In this document: in pieces, positions 36,101 to 48,700 of the stretch
Layout of the letters: each line of letters opens with the position of its first letter
Numbering within the stretch: the stretch's first letter is position 1
Assembly: GCA_031216445.1 (NCBI GenBank)
Contig: CM062210.1
Location: forward strand, 18,559,501 to 18,623,500
Direction: 5' to 3'
Length of the DNA stretch: 64,000 bases
DNA from: Lateolabrax maculatus
Taxonomy: Eukaryota > Chordata > Actinopteri > Acropomatiformes > Lateolabracidae
Notes under the pieces: generated by a model
Told to the model about the DNA's origin: nothing
What the model saw: the letters and a program-made list of their open reading frames with translations, nothing else
The model's database searches: none
Program-made: the position numbers and the translations under genes

Positions 36101-39100
36101 AACCATGCACGTTTCATTTCCCCTTTAAACTAGAGCTGAAGTTGGGGGGAGAGTATGTCCTTCACACCTCACAAAATCATTTAATCCACTGCTGTAGGAT
36201 TATATTAGAGTGGAGAGTGGCTTTAAGTGTTACCATCCTAATATTGAGTAATAGGAGGTAATAACTGACATGCATTTTGGATGTTGGGTTGTTTTTACTT
36301 CAGAAGGAGTTAGGCCCAGAAGTATCCTCCTCCTGACTGCACAGGCTGCTCCTTTACTATGTTACATAGTAAAAGAAAATATTGGTATTGTACCTTTTAG
36401 TTTCAGTGGTACCTTTATTATTTATTTCTCCACATTTCTGGTCTGTTTGGCTTTTTTAATTAGTGTCATGAAATCACTGAATCTTAAATGTATTGTTATA
36501 AAAGAGGCGTCCCATGCTGCTGTAGGGGAATGAAACATGTCTTCATGCAAACCCTCAAGCTTACACAGGAAACCAGTGAGCTCATTTATCTCACCTTTAG
36601 TGACTGAATGACCTGGGTGACGGAACAGATAAGTCATTAAAAAGGTTTAAGTGTGCCTTATTGATGACGTGGAAACACAGATGATAGACACCTGACCTCA
36701 TATGGCTGAGCTTTGACTGCTGTACATCATGTCTTCTCTGGTTTACCTCAGGGGGGCCGCTGTGTCCTGCCAGACGAGTGTCCATGTCACCACAATGGTC
36801 GACTTTACTACAACAACGACACCATCACTAAAGATTGCAACACATGGTAATATATGCAGTTTTCTCATTGCGTCGCATCACTCTAACACTTCATTATCTC
36901 ACCTACACTTTCCTTCCTGCAGTGTGTGTAAGGAGCGCCGCTGGCACTGCAGCCAGTCCCCCTGTGCCGGTGTGTGCGTGGCAACTGGTGACCCACACTA
37001 TGTGACATTTGACGGACGCTGTTACTCGTTCCTGGGCGACTGCCAGTATGTGCTGGCGAGGGAAACCGGCGGTTTGTTCAGCGTCATGGCTGAGAATGTG
37101 CCCTGCGGGAGCACTGGGGTCACCTGTACAAAGTCGGTCACCCTCAGCCTGGGAAATACTGTCATACACCTTCTGAGAGGTAGGAGAGATGGTGTTATAG
37201 GGGAATCAGAGGCTGATGATAGGAAGTTGACGGCCGTAGGGACGACAGACTATGTTTTAGGAAGTAGTCACTTTAAGTTACCTGTATTGTCTCTGTCCTT
37301 TAGGTAAAGCTGTGACGGTAAATGGGATGCCAGTTAGTCTACCAAAGTCTTACAGTGGCAGTGGTCTAACTTTGGAAAGAGTCGGCCTGTTTGTCTCCCT
37401 TTCCTCCCGAGTGGGGGTTACTCTGCTATGGGATGGAGGTAGGAGTTGACACACACACATCAGTAACTTCTGCAAACTTAAATAGTGGGTCACTCAACCC
37501 TTGTTAATTGACTTTTTGTACTTATGCATAGATCCCATTACATCCCATTCTTTTTATTGTTTTACATTTTCATACCGAACTTTATTGATCATTATCGTAA
37601 TGTATTGTAGAGGCAAATACTTCTCCAAGCATTGCTCATGTCTGTGGCTGTAGATACAGGTTAATGAAGAAATCACTGGTAATGTTGTCATTCCACACAT
37701 TGTCCCCAGGCATGCGTGTGTATGTGCGTCTGGCAGCCCCCCTGCGGGGTCGGGTCGAGGGACTCTGTGGTAACTTTGATGGGGACACAGAGAATGACTT
37801 TACTACACGGCAGGGCATCGTGGAGTCTACACCTGAGCTGTTTGGAAACTCGTGGAAGGTCAGCCCCTCCTGCCCTGACGTGGCAGACCAGGACCTCCGA
37901 GACCCCTGTGCTGTGAGTTCCATACAGACACATGCACATTCACACACATGCTGAAGGAACATTGGACTTGGACCTACTTACTTGGACATTGTTGCAAATC
38001 TAGTTTTGATGATAAACTGTCTTTTGCTTGGTCTTCCTCATACACACACATGCAAAAGCAAACTAACTTCTCTCTCTTTGTCTTGTACAGCTGAACCCTC
38101 ACAGGGTGACTTGGGCCAGGAAAAGGTGTGCAGTCCTGACTCAAGAGCTCTTCTCTCTGTGCCACGCTGAGGTTCCCTTCCAGCAGTATTATGACTGGTG
38201 TGTCTTTGACGCTTGTGGGTGAGTGACAGCACTAATCTACATTGTTATCTTTAAAAAATATATGTAAAAATGTGTAATCTGTGCTCTATGATCTGTGCGA
38301 AAAGAAATGCTTCGGTAGGAGGAAATGGCTGTGTCTTTTCAGCATTTCTAGTCACATACAGTACACTGATTTTACTTGTATTCTTCTGAGCTTCCAGGAC
38401 ATTGCAAATTTTGTCCAGACATGAGAATAAATACGTGTATGAGAAGAAAGACTGTTCGCTGATGGACAATATTTTGCTACAATCTCAAGAGCTTGTCGTG
38501 TGTATCAGGCTGCATTTACTAAACCTCATTCATTTGCATTTACTCTCCCCAAAATAAGCATAATAAATCTCTAGAAAACATTCTGAATGCATTTCCTACC
38601 TCAGAAAACATTGAAACAAGTCTTTTTTGAATGTTTTGAACCCTACATTGTTAAGATTCAAACTGACATTCCTCTTCTTCTCGTCTTTTGTTGCTATATT
38701 GCACCAATATATTTATGGTCCGTTACTGCCGCCAACTGGTAATAACTGCCCTTCAATCATCACAACTCCATCCTTGTGCATAAGGCATGCATGTCTTTCT
38801 TTATATGCTGCTGTTACATGAACAATAACGGAGCAAAGCATCAAAACATTGCCATTAGTGATAAAAAACTGTACAGGATTCACTTGACTAGAGGGCATGT
38901 ACGGATAAAGTATCCTTAACTTAAAGTATCCTAATCACTTAAAATGTATATTTTCATCAATCAACTTGTAGTAGTCTTGTAATAGTGTACTTAAAGTAAT
39001 ATTTAAGATAACATATGAACAGTTCATAGTATTTTATTGTTTGTGTGTGTGTTTCAGCTGTGACTCAGGTGGGGACTGTGAGTGTCTCTGTACAGCCATT

Positions 39101-42100
39101 GCTGCCTATGCTGAAGAGTGTAACCGCCGAGGGGTCTACATCCGCTGGAGGTCCCAGGAGCTCTGTCGTATGTCAAAGACACACGATGCACACACCGACA
39201 CTTGCACAGTCAATCTTCTGCGCATGCACCTTTACTCCTGTCTTACTGTCGTTCTGTAACCTTTGTTTTCTTCCTTCCCCGCAGCTCTGCAGTGTGAAAA
39301 TGGGCTGGTGTATGATCCCTGTGGTCCAGCTTGCTCTCCCTCATGTCCCAGTGATCAGCAGAGTCCACACTCCCAGTGTGGCGCTCTCTCCTGTGTGGAG
39401 GGCTGCTTTTGCCCTCCTGGCAAAGTCCAACATGGTAGGACAGATTTACCAAACTAATCCTTAGCCACTGAGAGTGACATAAACTTTGGAACATTTTGAT
39501 GTATTTATGGGCATATTTCTGTTATTTATGGATAGTCAGATTGTCCTTGACACAGAGGAGGATTTATCATGCTTTAGTGACCAACTGACCTTTCTCTTAG
39601 CCCACTGAGAATAGCAGATTTGTCAGTACGTTTCTGTTCTACAGGGGACAGCTGTGTGGTTTCCACTCAGTGTCCATGTGAGTGGGAGGGCTCCATGTTT
39701 CCACCTGGAACGACCATCACTCAACACTGTCAGAACTGGTCAGTCAATATATTGATAGGTATTTCACTCTTTTTTCTGTAATAATCATAATTTAATGGGG
39801 TGTCTTTGCCTTTATCTTCCAGTTCCTGTGAGGATGGTGTATGGCAGTGTGAGGGTGTGGCTTGCCCTCCTCCCTCCCCTCCCTGTTTGGAATCAGAGTT
39901 TACCTGTGCTGGGGGGCGCTGTGTCCCCTCCCAGTGGGTGTGTGACAACGAGGATGACTGTGGCGATGGTTCAGATGAGATCTGCCCATCCACCTGCTCT
40001 CCAGACCAATTCCGCTGTACCAGCACACCAAGGTGAATCCAAACTAACATAAGTTTATCAATAATCACAAATGCTATGTGTGGAAATAAGGAAAACCAAT
40101 AACTAGACACTAAAGGGATAGTTCAGATTTTTTGAAGTGGGGCTGTGTGAGGTACTTATCTATAGTAAGTGTAGTAGATGACAGTTGGCACGCCCCCAGT
40201 TTGGAGAAGCCAGCAGCTATCCCAGCACTGATGCTCAGCAATGTACTGCTGTGGACGGGGTCAGCAGCAAAACGTATCAAAGCCACCTAAAAAAAAACGC
40301 TATATTTAGAATATTTTCACTTTGCCATCAGACAACCCTTTCTGACTGGGAACTGAAGCCATTTTATCCATCTATGTTCTCGTCAAAACAACCAGACTGC
40401 TTTGACAAAACAGTGATTTTACCTTGTATAACATGGGAGGTGCTAGTGTTTGTTTGTGTTATTGTATGACTTTGGTGTTTTAACATGTTAGTTTGGATCT
40501 GAACTAACGTGTTACAACGTGTAACAAGGCAGCGACAGACCAGCAACTGTTGTGTTCTATTTTTATCAAAGGAGTCTGGTGGCTGTGAAGAGAGCGATAT
40601 AGCGGCCTCAGTTCCTCGTCCAGAACGGCATCGACTTAAAAATTTAATTCTTCTGCTAAAATTGAATACTCAACATCAACATGTTAATTTCCAACAGTTT
40701 GCCAAATGTTACATATTTGCCCAACTAGTGGTGAGGATGTAACAGTTGCAAATCTGTATCTCCAGTTGTTCATCTATTCGACAGTTGAAGAGTGACTTGC
40801 ATTACATCGTTACAGGCCTGCTAACAAGTCCCGTTTTTATATTTGAAACAGTCAATCTTTGCTGCTAGAATGAAGTTCTTAAAGTAAATAAAGTGAATTG
40901 ATCCCAACCCTGCAGTGGACCATGTTTGAACTTGGCTCTGCGTTGTGATGGCCACCCAGACTGTGCTGACCAATCAGATGAGGAGTTCTGTGGACCTACC
41001 ACCCCCGTGCCCCTGTGCCCACCGGGGGAGTTTCAGTGTGCCAATGGAAAGTGTCTGCCAGCCAGCCGTGTGTGTGATGGACGGCTGGACTGTGGTTTTG
41101 CTGATGGGTCTGATGAGCAAGGTAATCTCTCACTCTATCAGACACTATTGAGCAGGATGCTATTATTTTATTTTATCAAGGTACTTCTTCAGAAAATTTT
41201 GTCAAGTATGGCATTCTTTTAACTATTTAGTAAATGTTTATGTTTTTACATGTGGGCACACTTGAATGATTACTTTTGAACTGTACTTTTGTTTGTCCAG
41301 ACTGTGGTGTGGTGTGTGATGAAGGGGAATTCCTGTGTGCTGGAGGACGTTGCATTCTCTACCTCCACCGCTGTGATGGACATGATGACTGTGGGGATCT
41401 CAGTGATGAGAGGGGGTGTGTATTCACTTCTGCAGAATTTTGGTATTGTCAACAGTTAAATGAACTGGTGTTTATAAATATGCATGGCAGAGTTTGTCCT
41501 TCTAAGGATGCAGCTTTTAGTGCATTTAGGCTACAGAAAATCTTTTGTAGCTGTGTTCACAACATACAGATGTGCTTTATTTTTGTTTGTTACACCGCAT
41601 GATGTCATCATTACCTAAATGTTTTGGCTGGTTTTAGGTGTGTTTGTGCGCCAGGGGAGTTTCAGTGCCCTGGGGACCAGTGTGTCCCTGCAGACAAAGT
41701 GTGTGACGGACACAGAGACTGCCCCTCTGGAACAGACGAAGCTGTCTGTCCAAGTAAAGGTACAAATAACAATACAGCATTGGCCGTTTCATAACTCACA
41801 TCCAATTCATATAAAATGGTGTCAGCTATAAGTTAAATACAGTAATGCCCAAAGCCATCCTGCATGGTTTGAATCAGTAATCAAATGTCATCCTCTTTGT
41901 GTGGCAGTGACCTGTGCTCCTGACCAGTTTGCCTGTAGTGACGGTACATGTGTTGCCACCACTAAGTTGTGTGATGGAACAACGGACTGTCCAGGTGGAG
42001 AGGATGAGAACAGAACCAACTGCAACGCTGTCCTCATAACACCGTCAGCCTCACCTGTCACCCCGACTGTGCCCTCTTCAGGTAATGATAGTTATTATTT

Positions 42101-45100
42101 AGCCTTTAGGAGGAGATTGTTTTCAGTTTTTCAGTGATTTACTTATACGTCCCTGTTTCTCCAGCTTGTAGGTCCTATGAGTTCAGCTGTGCCACTGGTG
42201 GGCAGTGTGTGCCTCAGGCCTGGTATTGCGATGGGGAAACAGACTGTATGGATGGTAGTGATGAGCAGCAGTGTACCGCCCCCTGTGGCCCTGGCCAGGT
42301 GCCTTGCCTCAGTGGGGACCAGTGTGTGGACTACCAGCAGCTCTGTGACGGGACGCCACAGTGCAGGGATGCATCGGACGAGAGTATTGACAACTGTGGC
42401 AAGTTACTCTCAATACAAATGTGAAGAAAAATGTGTTTTGAGCATTAAGGAAACTGTTGAGTTTATATCATCAGGCCTCAAAAACAGACGTGTTAATAAA
42501 CACTAAGAATCATTCTCTCTGTCTACTAGGCTCTACTCGGATACCCCCCTGTCCAGGCAGCTTCCCATGTGACAACCGCACCTGTGTGAACATGTCGCAA
42601 GTGTGCAACGGCGTTCCAGACTGTCCACGGGGCGACGATGAGTTGGTGTGTGGTGAGTTCTCATGACATAAGGAGAAGAGAGAGGTGATAAGGGAGTTGA
42701 TGATGGATTGAGTGAAGAGATGGAGCAAGGGACTGCAGAAGACCTGACAAAATGTTAAAAAAAATACAAGATAAAAAAAAAGGAAGCAAGAAATGAAGGA
42801 AGGGAAGCATAGAAATTAGGGAGTGAACCTTAAAGGCAGTGTACACCACAGTCTCACATACTCAAACATTTCATGGTGATGGATGTTGTAATCTTTTAAT
42901 TTAATAATATATATGAAATATGGGTCTGTCCAGATAAAACTGTTTCACCAGCACCACCTGGCAGCAGAAACACCACCTGCCCTGAATTCACCTGTATGGA
43001 TGGATCCTGTGTCCCCTTCAATATGGTAGGTCTAAGAACAACATGAAATCCACCACCAGCAAGTCAAACTTTAGGTAATTAGTTGGTGGTAGGTGATTGA
43101 ATCACTAAAAAGAAGGATAGAAATCCCTCTTTTGTACCATTAAGTTAGAGGAAGTTTAAATTGTTGCATTGCATGATTGCCTCATCTTCCACTTGCCATT
43201 CTGTAAATCTGAGATTGTGGACAGGATTTCCTCACAGGCTAGAAGGTCAAGAAATGTATGAAAAAACAATTTGACAGTTTTAAATTGTTCAGAAAGTTTG
43301 TAAAATTATTGCACATTAATACTATTGCAGTATTCTTACAAATGAAATGTAATTACTTTTAAACTATGCAAATCAACAAAACATGAATCAGATATGGTGA
43401 GATCATCATCATTATCATCAGCATGCATCATATAAAACATTAAGAAATTAACATCTAAAACAATTAAATAAATGTTGGCATTTTCTCATGTTAAAAATGC
43501 TTGAAAGCAGAAGATAATGTGCTTATCCCCCTCAATTACATTTAATCCATTTTTTTCACTAACCCGGTCCCATTACTTAGGTATGTAATGGTGTGGAGGA
43601 CTGCCCAGACTCCTCATTAGCACCACTTGGAGGCCCCACTGATGAGCAGGGCTGTAGAAGCTGGAGCTCCTGGGGTCCGTGGAGCCCCTGCAGCACCTCC
43701 TGTGCTACGGGCTCCATGAGCCGCCAGAGAACCTGCCCTGCAGGAGACCCACTGCAACACTGTCGGGGACAGGAACTCCAGAGGCAGCAATGCTTCAACA
43801 CCACCTGTCCTGGTATGGGTGGACATGAACTAAAAAATAGATATGTTTCAGAGTAAATGGTGTCAGAGTCATGATGCATAGTTTAAAATCAAATATGTAT
43901 TTGTTGCTAAAAGGTGATGCTCTCTCCTCCCCCCTCCAGTGGATGGTCAGTGGCTGCCATGGGTGAGCTGGTCGAACTGCTCCAGCGATTGTGGTGGAAT
44001 GCGGGTCAGACAACGAGGCTGCATCCCACCTCGCTATGGAGGCCGAGACTGTTCCCAGCTCCCTGGACCATCTAACCTAGCCATGGAAATCAGTAAGAGC
44101 TGTAAACTAAGGTTGGACTGAAATAAATGATACTCAAGGATACTTTTTGGCTAAAAATTACTGCATGGAAATATGGAAAGAAAAGCCTCAGTCTTGTACA
44201 GTAACTAAAGTGTTCACTTTAAATCACTTGATACCACTAGAGGTAAGAGAGAAATTTGTGTTATTTCAGTGTATTTATGGAACTTCATAAGAAGTATTAT
44301 AAAATAGAACCTTTAATAGAAATATTAATAAAACAGGTTCATCAAACAGAAAAGTCTGACCAGAATGCAAAATAAAGAAATATCAAAGACTCTCCTTGTC
44401 TTCCCTGTCCCTCTCCAGAGCCTTGTCCTGACGATGGATGTGCCAACACCAGCTGCCCCGCTGGGCTGGTGAGACACAGCTGTTCTCCCTGCCCAGCGTC
44501 CTGTGCCCACATCAGCAGTGGGACGACCTGTGATCCCACTGCACCCTGCTCCTCAGGTCAGTCAGAGGGAGTCTGGAATAGCTTGTGCTCTTATATAAAT
44601 TGTTTCTTCTTGCCATTTTAAAATTGCCATGTTAACATTTACATTTCTCTCACAAGCTTTTTTTCTCATCTATAATCTCTTACTCCAGGTTGTTGGTGTC
44701 CAGAGGGCCAAGTGATGAGCCATATGCAACAGTGTGTGTTACCAGAGGAGTGTGTGTGTGAGCTTGCAGGTGTGCGCTACTGGCCGGGCCAGCAGATTAA
44801 GGTGGACTGTGAGATTTGTGTTTGTGAGAGAGGAAGGCCTCAGAGATGCCAGCCTAACCCAGACTGTTCAGGTGAGTCTGTCAACTCTGGTGTTTTAGTT
44901 CAATCCACAGGAGATTTTTACCCACATAACGGGTATTACTCCTCATCTGCCTTAAAGTCTGAGCAATCATACACAGTCAGCTTTGTCATACTGCAGTGCA
45001 CTGTGGCTGGTCATCATGGTCTGAGTGGGGAGAGTGTCTGGGGCCCTGTGGTGTTCAGAGTGTCCAGTGGTCGTTCCGCAGCCCAAACAATCCAACCAAG

Positions 45101-45723
45101 CATGGGGATGGGAGAACATGTAGAGGAATTTACAGGAAAGCCCGCCGGTATGTAGCCCTCTCCTCATGGGACTGTTAACTACTTTTACTGTTTCTGTTAC
45201 TCGACTTCTACACAACTAAACTTCGACTCATGGATGTTCATGGCCCCGATAGGATTATTCCTAAAAGAAAAAACATAACATTTATACAGTCTAACATGAT
45301 TATAATTACTGACCAGATTGCCATATTTGCTGTACATTTACATGATCCCTCGAGGACAAAATCTATTGAAGTTACTTAAGATTACAAACTCTGTCCTTTG
45401 CAATAATCTACCGTATATTTAACAACTCCTCTGTGAGTTTCGTTTCCAGAAATGGCTTTTTGTCTTAGTGTCTAAAACCGAGCACTTACATGGAAACACA
45501 TATGCATTCCAATACTCCTGCATGCATTTTCTGTGTGTGTGTATGTGTGCAGGTGCCAGACAGACCCCTGTGATGAGTGTAAGTACCAGGGTCAGTCCCA
45601 CACTGTGGGAGACAGATGGAGGTCAGACCACTGCCAGCTATGTCACTGTCTGCTCAACCTTACAGTGCAGTGTTTCCCTTACTGTCCATATGCTGTCAGT
45701 GGATGCCCACAGGTAAGAGTAGA

Positions 45724-45759
<36 letters not shown>

Positions 45760-48700
45760 ACTCATGTGCATTTACGCATTTATGTTTGAATGCACTTACT
45801 GTAGGCCGCTCGAGTATCTGTCCATGTTTATGACACACTAAGCTGGTAGATTTGCACATTTATCTGAGTCACTGTGTGTGCTTAAATGCGTCTATGCTTC
45901 AATCTTATCTCATGTAAACAGTCCAATCCACGCTCTCCCTGTCAAAATACACAGCTCTGCTCCTCTGCGCCCTTTGCTTTTTCTTGACACAGTTGTGTCC
46001 CATAGCAACTCTACCACATGTGTGAATGTCTGTTTGTTTGTGCAGGGCCAAAGTCTGGTGCCTGGAGAGGGAGACAGGTGTTGTTACTGCCAAGGTAAAA
46101 TCAGAACCGTTGTTCTGCTATCTAAACTGGTTGAATGTCTTCCTGTTTAATGGGGAATCAAATTATTCATTATTAATTTGTCATTCACAAATTATATATA
46201 ACAAACTGCACCCCATGGTTTTTTCTGTTGTCACTGAGTAATCATTAATGTCAGCGATGACGTTGATTCCAAGAAATGATAGAAGTGAAATACTGAGTCT
46301 TCTATTGTGTCTTTTTTTCTTTTTTTGCCAGACTCCCCCCTTGTTTTCCCTCCTTGGAGGGACTATTTTATTTTGAAACATGTCCTTATTTCTAAGGCTG
46401 CTTGTATTGAGAAAAGCTTACAAATTCATTCAGGGCAGCCCTGCTCCCTTCTTCCTCTGACCACAGACACATGTTTAAAAAAAAAACATTTACCATTTAC
46501 CAACAATTTACTAACTTTAACAGTTACAGTGTACAGAAGAATGGTTGGTGACATTAGGAGGTTTTTTGCCAGAATGTGGAAAGAGTACCTGTCGTTGTTT
46601 ATTTTCATTTTTGTATGAACTTAAAGATGCATTAAGAGCCTTTTAAGATGAAGAACATTGGGTGGAAAGAGGATACGTAAAATCAAAGCTTTATAAAGAG
46701 CCTACTCATTTAGCACCTCAGCAACAAAATTGCAGCACTCTGAATATAAGGTACAGCTCATTGTTGTAAACATTGCAATAATAAAGTGTGTGTTCTCCGA
46801 CATTAATCTCTTATGTAGGAGGAAATGAGACCATTCTTGTAACAATTAGCCCTGTCACTGTGACCTCCAAGCCAGCAGAGGACACTACACCTCTGGTTCC
46901 CACATATCCACTTCCTCCTGGAGGTTAGTGTCTTTTTCATGTGATCAGTTGGTCAAGCAGTTTTACAGGCAAAAGTAGAGTACGTCAGCTTCTCTGATTA
47001 TTTTCTATTTCCATACTAGTTTGTCTGTAATATTCATGGGATGTGACCTCCTCCTCTCCTGTGTTCAGATGAGTGCTGGTCTCCTCTGGGTGTTCAGTCC
47101 CTCCCGGCCTCCAGCTTCAGTGCTTCGTCACAGCAGACTGGTCACCCCGCTGAGGCAGGGCGCCTCCATGGGTGGGACCCCCACAGCGATCTACAGGTAC
47201 GCAATGATAGAATGCAACCAGGCTTTGTACCGTTTATCCTTTTGAAATGTCCTTATGCATGTTGCTCAATCCCCACCAGCTCCAGGGCTTCAGTTCTGAT
47301 CCTGACCTTTGAAAAAAGAATCTTTCCTGAAGGATGGGTCAAATTCATTTTGTTAGTATCACTGCTGCAAGGCCCAAATGAAAATATTTGAACTGAAGGA
47401 CAGTTGTTTAAACTGGGATGAGCAACAAAATGGTTTAAAATTTGGTGACATTAGAAATATAAAAGATTTGAATAAATGCAGTTTAAAACTGACCATGCTT
47501 GCTCTTTTCACACTTCACGTCAAGTGCTAAATATGAGCTGTCTTCTGCTTCTGACCACTGACATGAGCTCCTGGGCCTTAAGGTTCTTGCTTAGGAGATG
47601 CTCTTCTGGTTTCCAATCCCAAACACTTGTATTTGTGTTATACAGTGTGTTTTGTTGTTTCTTAACCATGCTTGTGGCGTGGCTTTACGGACGGATATGT
47701 CCGTTGGTTAGTCGGTTTGTTCCTCCACCACTTAAGTCCAGACTGAAATATTTCAAGAATTATTGGATGTATTGCCGTGTACTTGGCACAGACATACAAG
47801 GTCTCCTAGGGATGAATCTGAATATCTTAGCTGATCCTCTGACTTTACCTGTAGTGTCACCAGCAGCATCACAGTTCTGGTTTTGGATGAAATGTCTTGA
47901 CATCTGTAGGACAGATTGTCATACATCTTGGTACGGACATTTATGTCCCCCTCAAGATAAATTGTAATCTGTTTTACTCTAGCGCCATCATCAGGTCAAA
48001 ATTTGAATTTGTCCAATACTTTAGTTAATAACCAAATACCTGCAAAGCTAATGGTAATATTAGATTTCATTTATGTCTACTTCCAAGTTATAATTCCAAT
48101 TGGGAAACTCCTGATATATCCAACTCGGCATTTACTGATATGGACATGTCTGAACACCAAACAACTGAGGATGCCTCACCAGCCAAACACTGTTGTTCAG
48201 TGCAGTAGAATGACATTCCCATCAGGCTTAGCTGTACTGTGTTCAGTGTTAATTAGCAAAATTGTTATCATGCTAAACTAAACTTAGAGGATGCATGGTT
48301 AACATTACCTGCAAAATATCTGTATGCTGACAATGTCGTCGTGAGCGTGTTTAGCATGACCACGATCGATAGTTGAAAAGCACTGCTGCTGCAACATAAA
48401 CAGAAGGTGTAATCTGCAAACTTTTTATCTGCAGGGCTGGAGTCCAGAACCCGAGGAGTATAAGGACCTACCACAGCGGAGCCCCGAGGGACACACCAGC
48501 AACACACAAAGCCCCTTTCTACAGATACGCCTGCTGAAACCATACAACATCACTGGTATACACAGAGATAATATATAATATAGATTGAAACGCTGGTTTA
48601 GTGAACTGTGTACTAAATGTGATTTCCTCTGTGTGATTATGTACGGTACATCGGTAAAAGACTAAAAGAAAAAAAAAAGATTTCTATCTTTCTACACTTC

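Larger units (their letters stand above)
33246..36846 (+). other. sspo: sspo exons 18-19: third TIL module, split by the 3.3-kb intron 18
   Basis: Exons: 33246-33456 and 36752-36846. Exon 18 begins CVCERGQFNCTQERC and continues CPGPLVYSPRSCLLTC; exon 19 is GGRCVLPDECPCHHNGRLYY... ending CNTW. The donor of exon 18 is GTGGGT. Intron 18 is the largest found in the gene and holds several mobile-element remnants. Confidence 0.85.
39823..43812 (+). other. sspo: sspo exons 27-35: ten tandem LDLa repeats and first TSR
   Basis: Exons: 39823-40032, 40916-41121, 41301-41415, 41638-41759, 41908-42081, 42165-42398, 42530-42652, 42934-43025, 43581-43812. Ten six-Cys LDL-receptor class A repeats follow one another, most keeping the calcium-binding DGSDE-type acidic motif. 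Some deviate (ADQSDEEF, GDLSDERG, PSGTDEAV, RDASDESI, PRGDDELV). Repeat 10 has an insertion before its last Cys (DSSLAPLGGPTDEQGC). Exon 32 carries two repeats and is followed by a GC-AG intron. TSR1 (SWSSWGPWSPCSTSC) starts within exon 35. Ten is the number usually reported for this SCO-spondin block. Confidence 0.9.

Noticed and set aside
42434..42656. Possible use of the continuous open frame through the sspo intron after exon 32
   Set aside because: The in-frame reading reaches a stop shortly after the donor, and the GC-AG intron restores a correct LDLa repeat.
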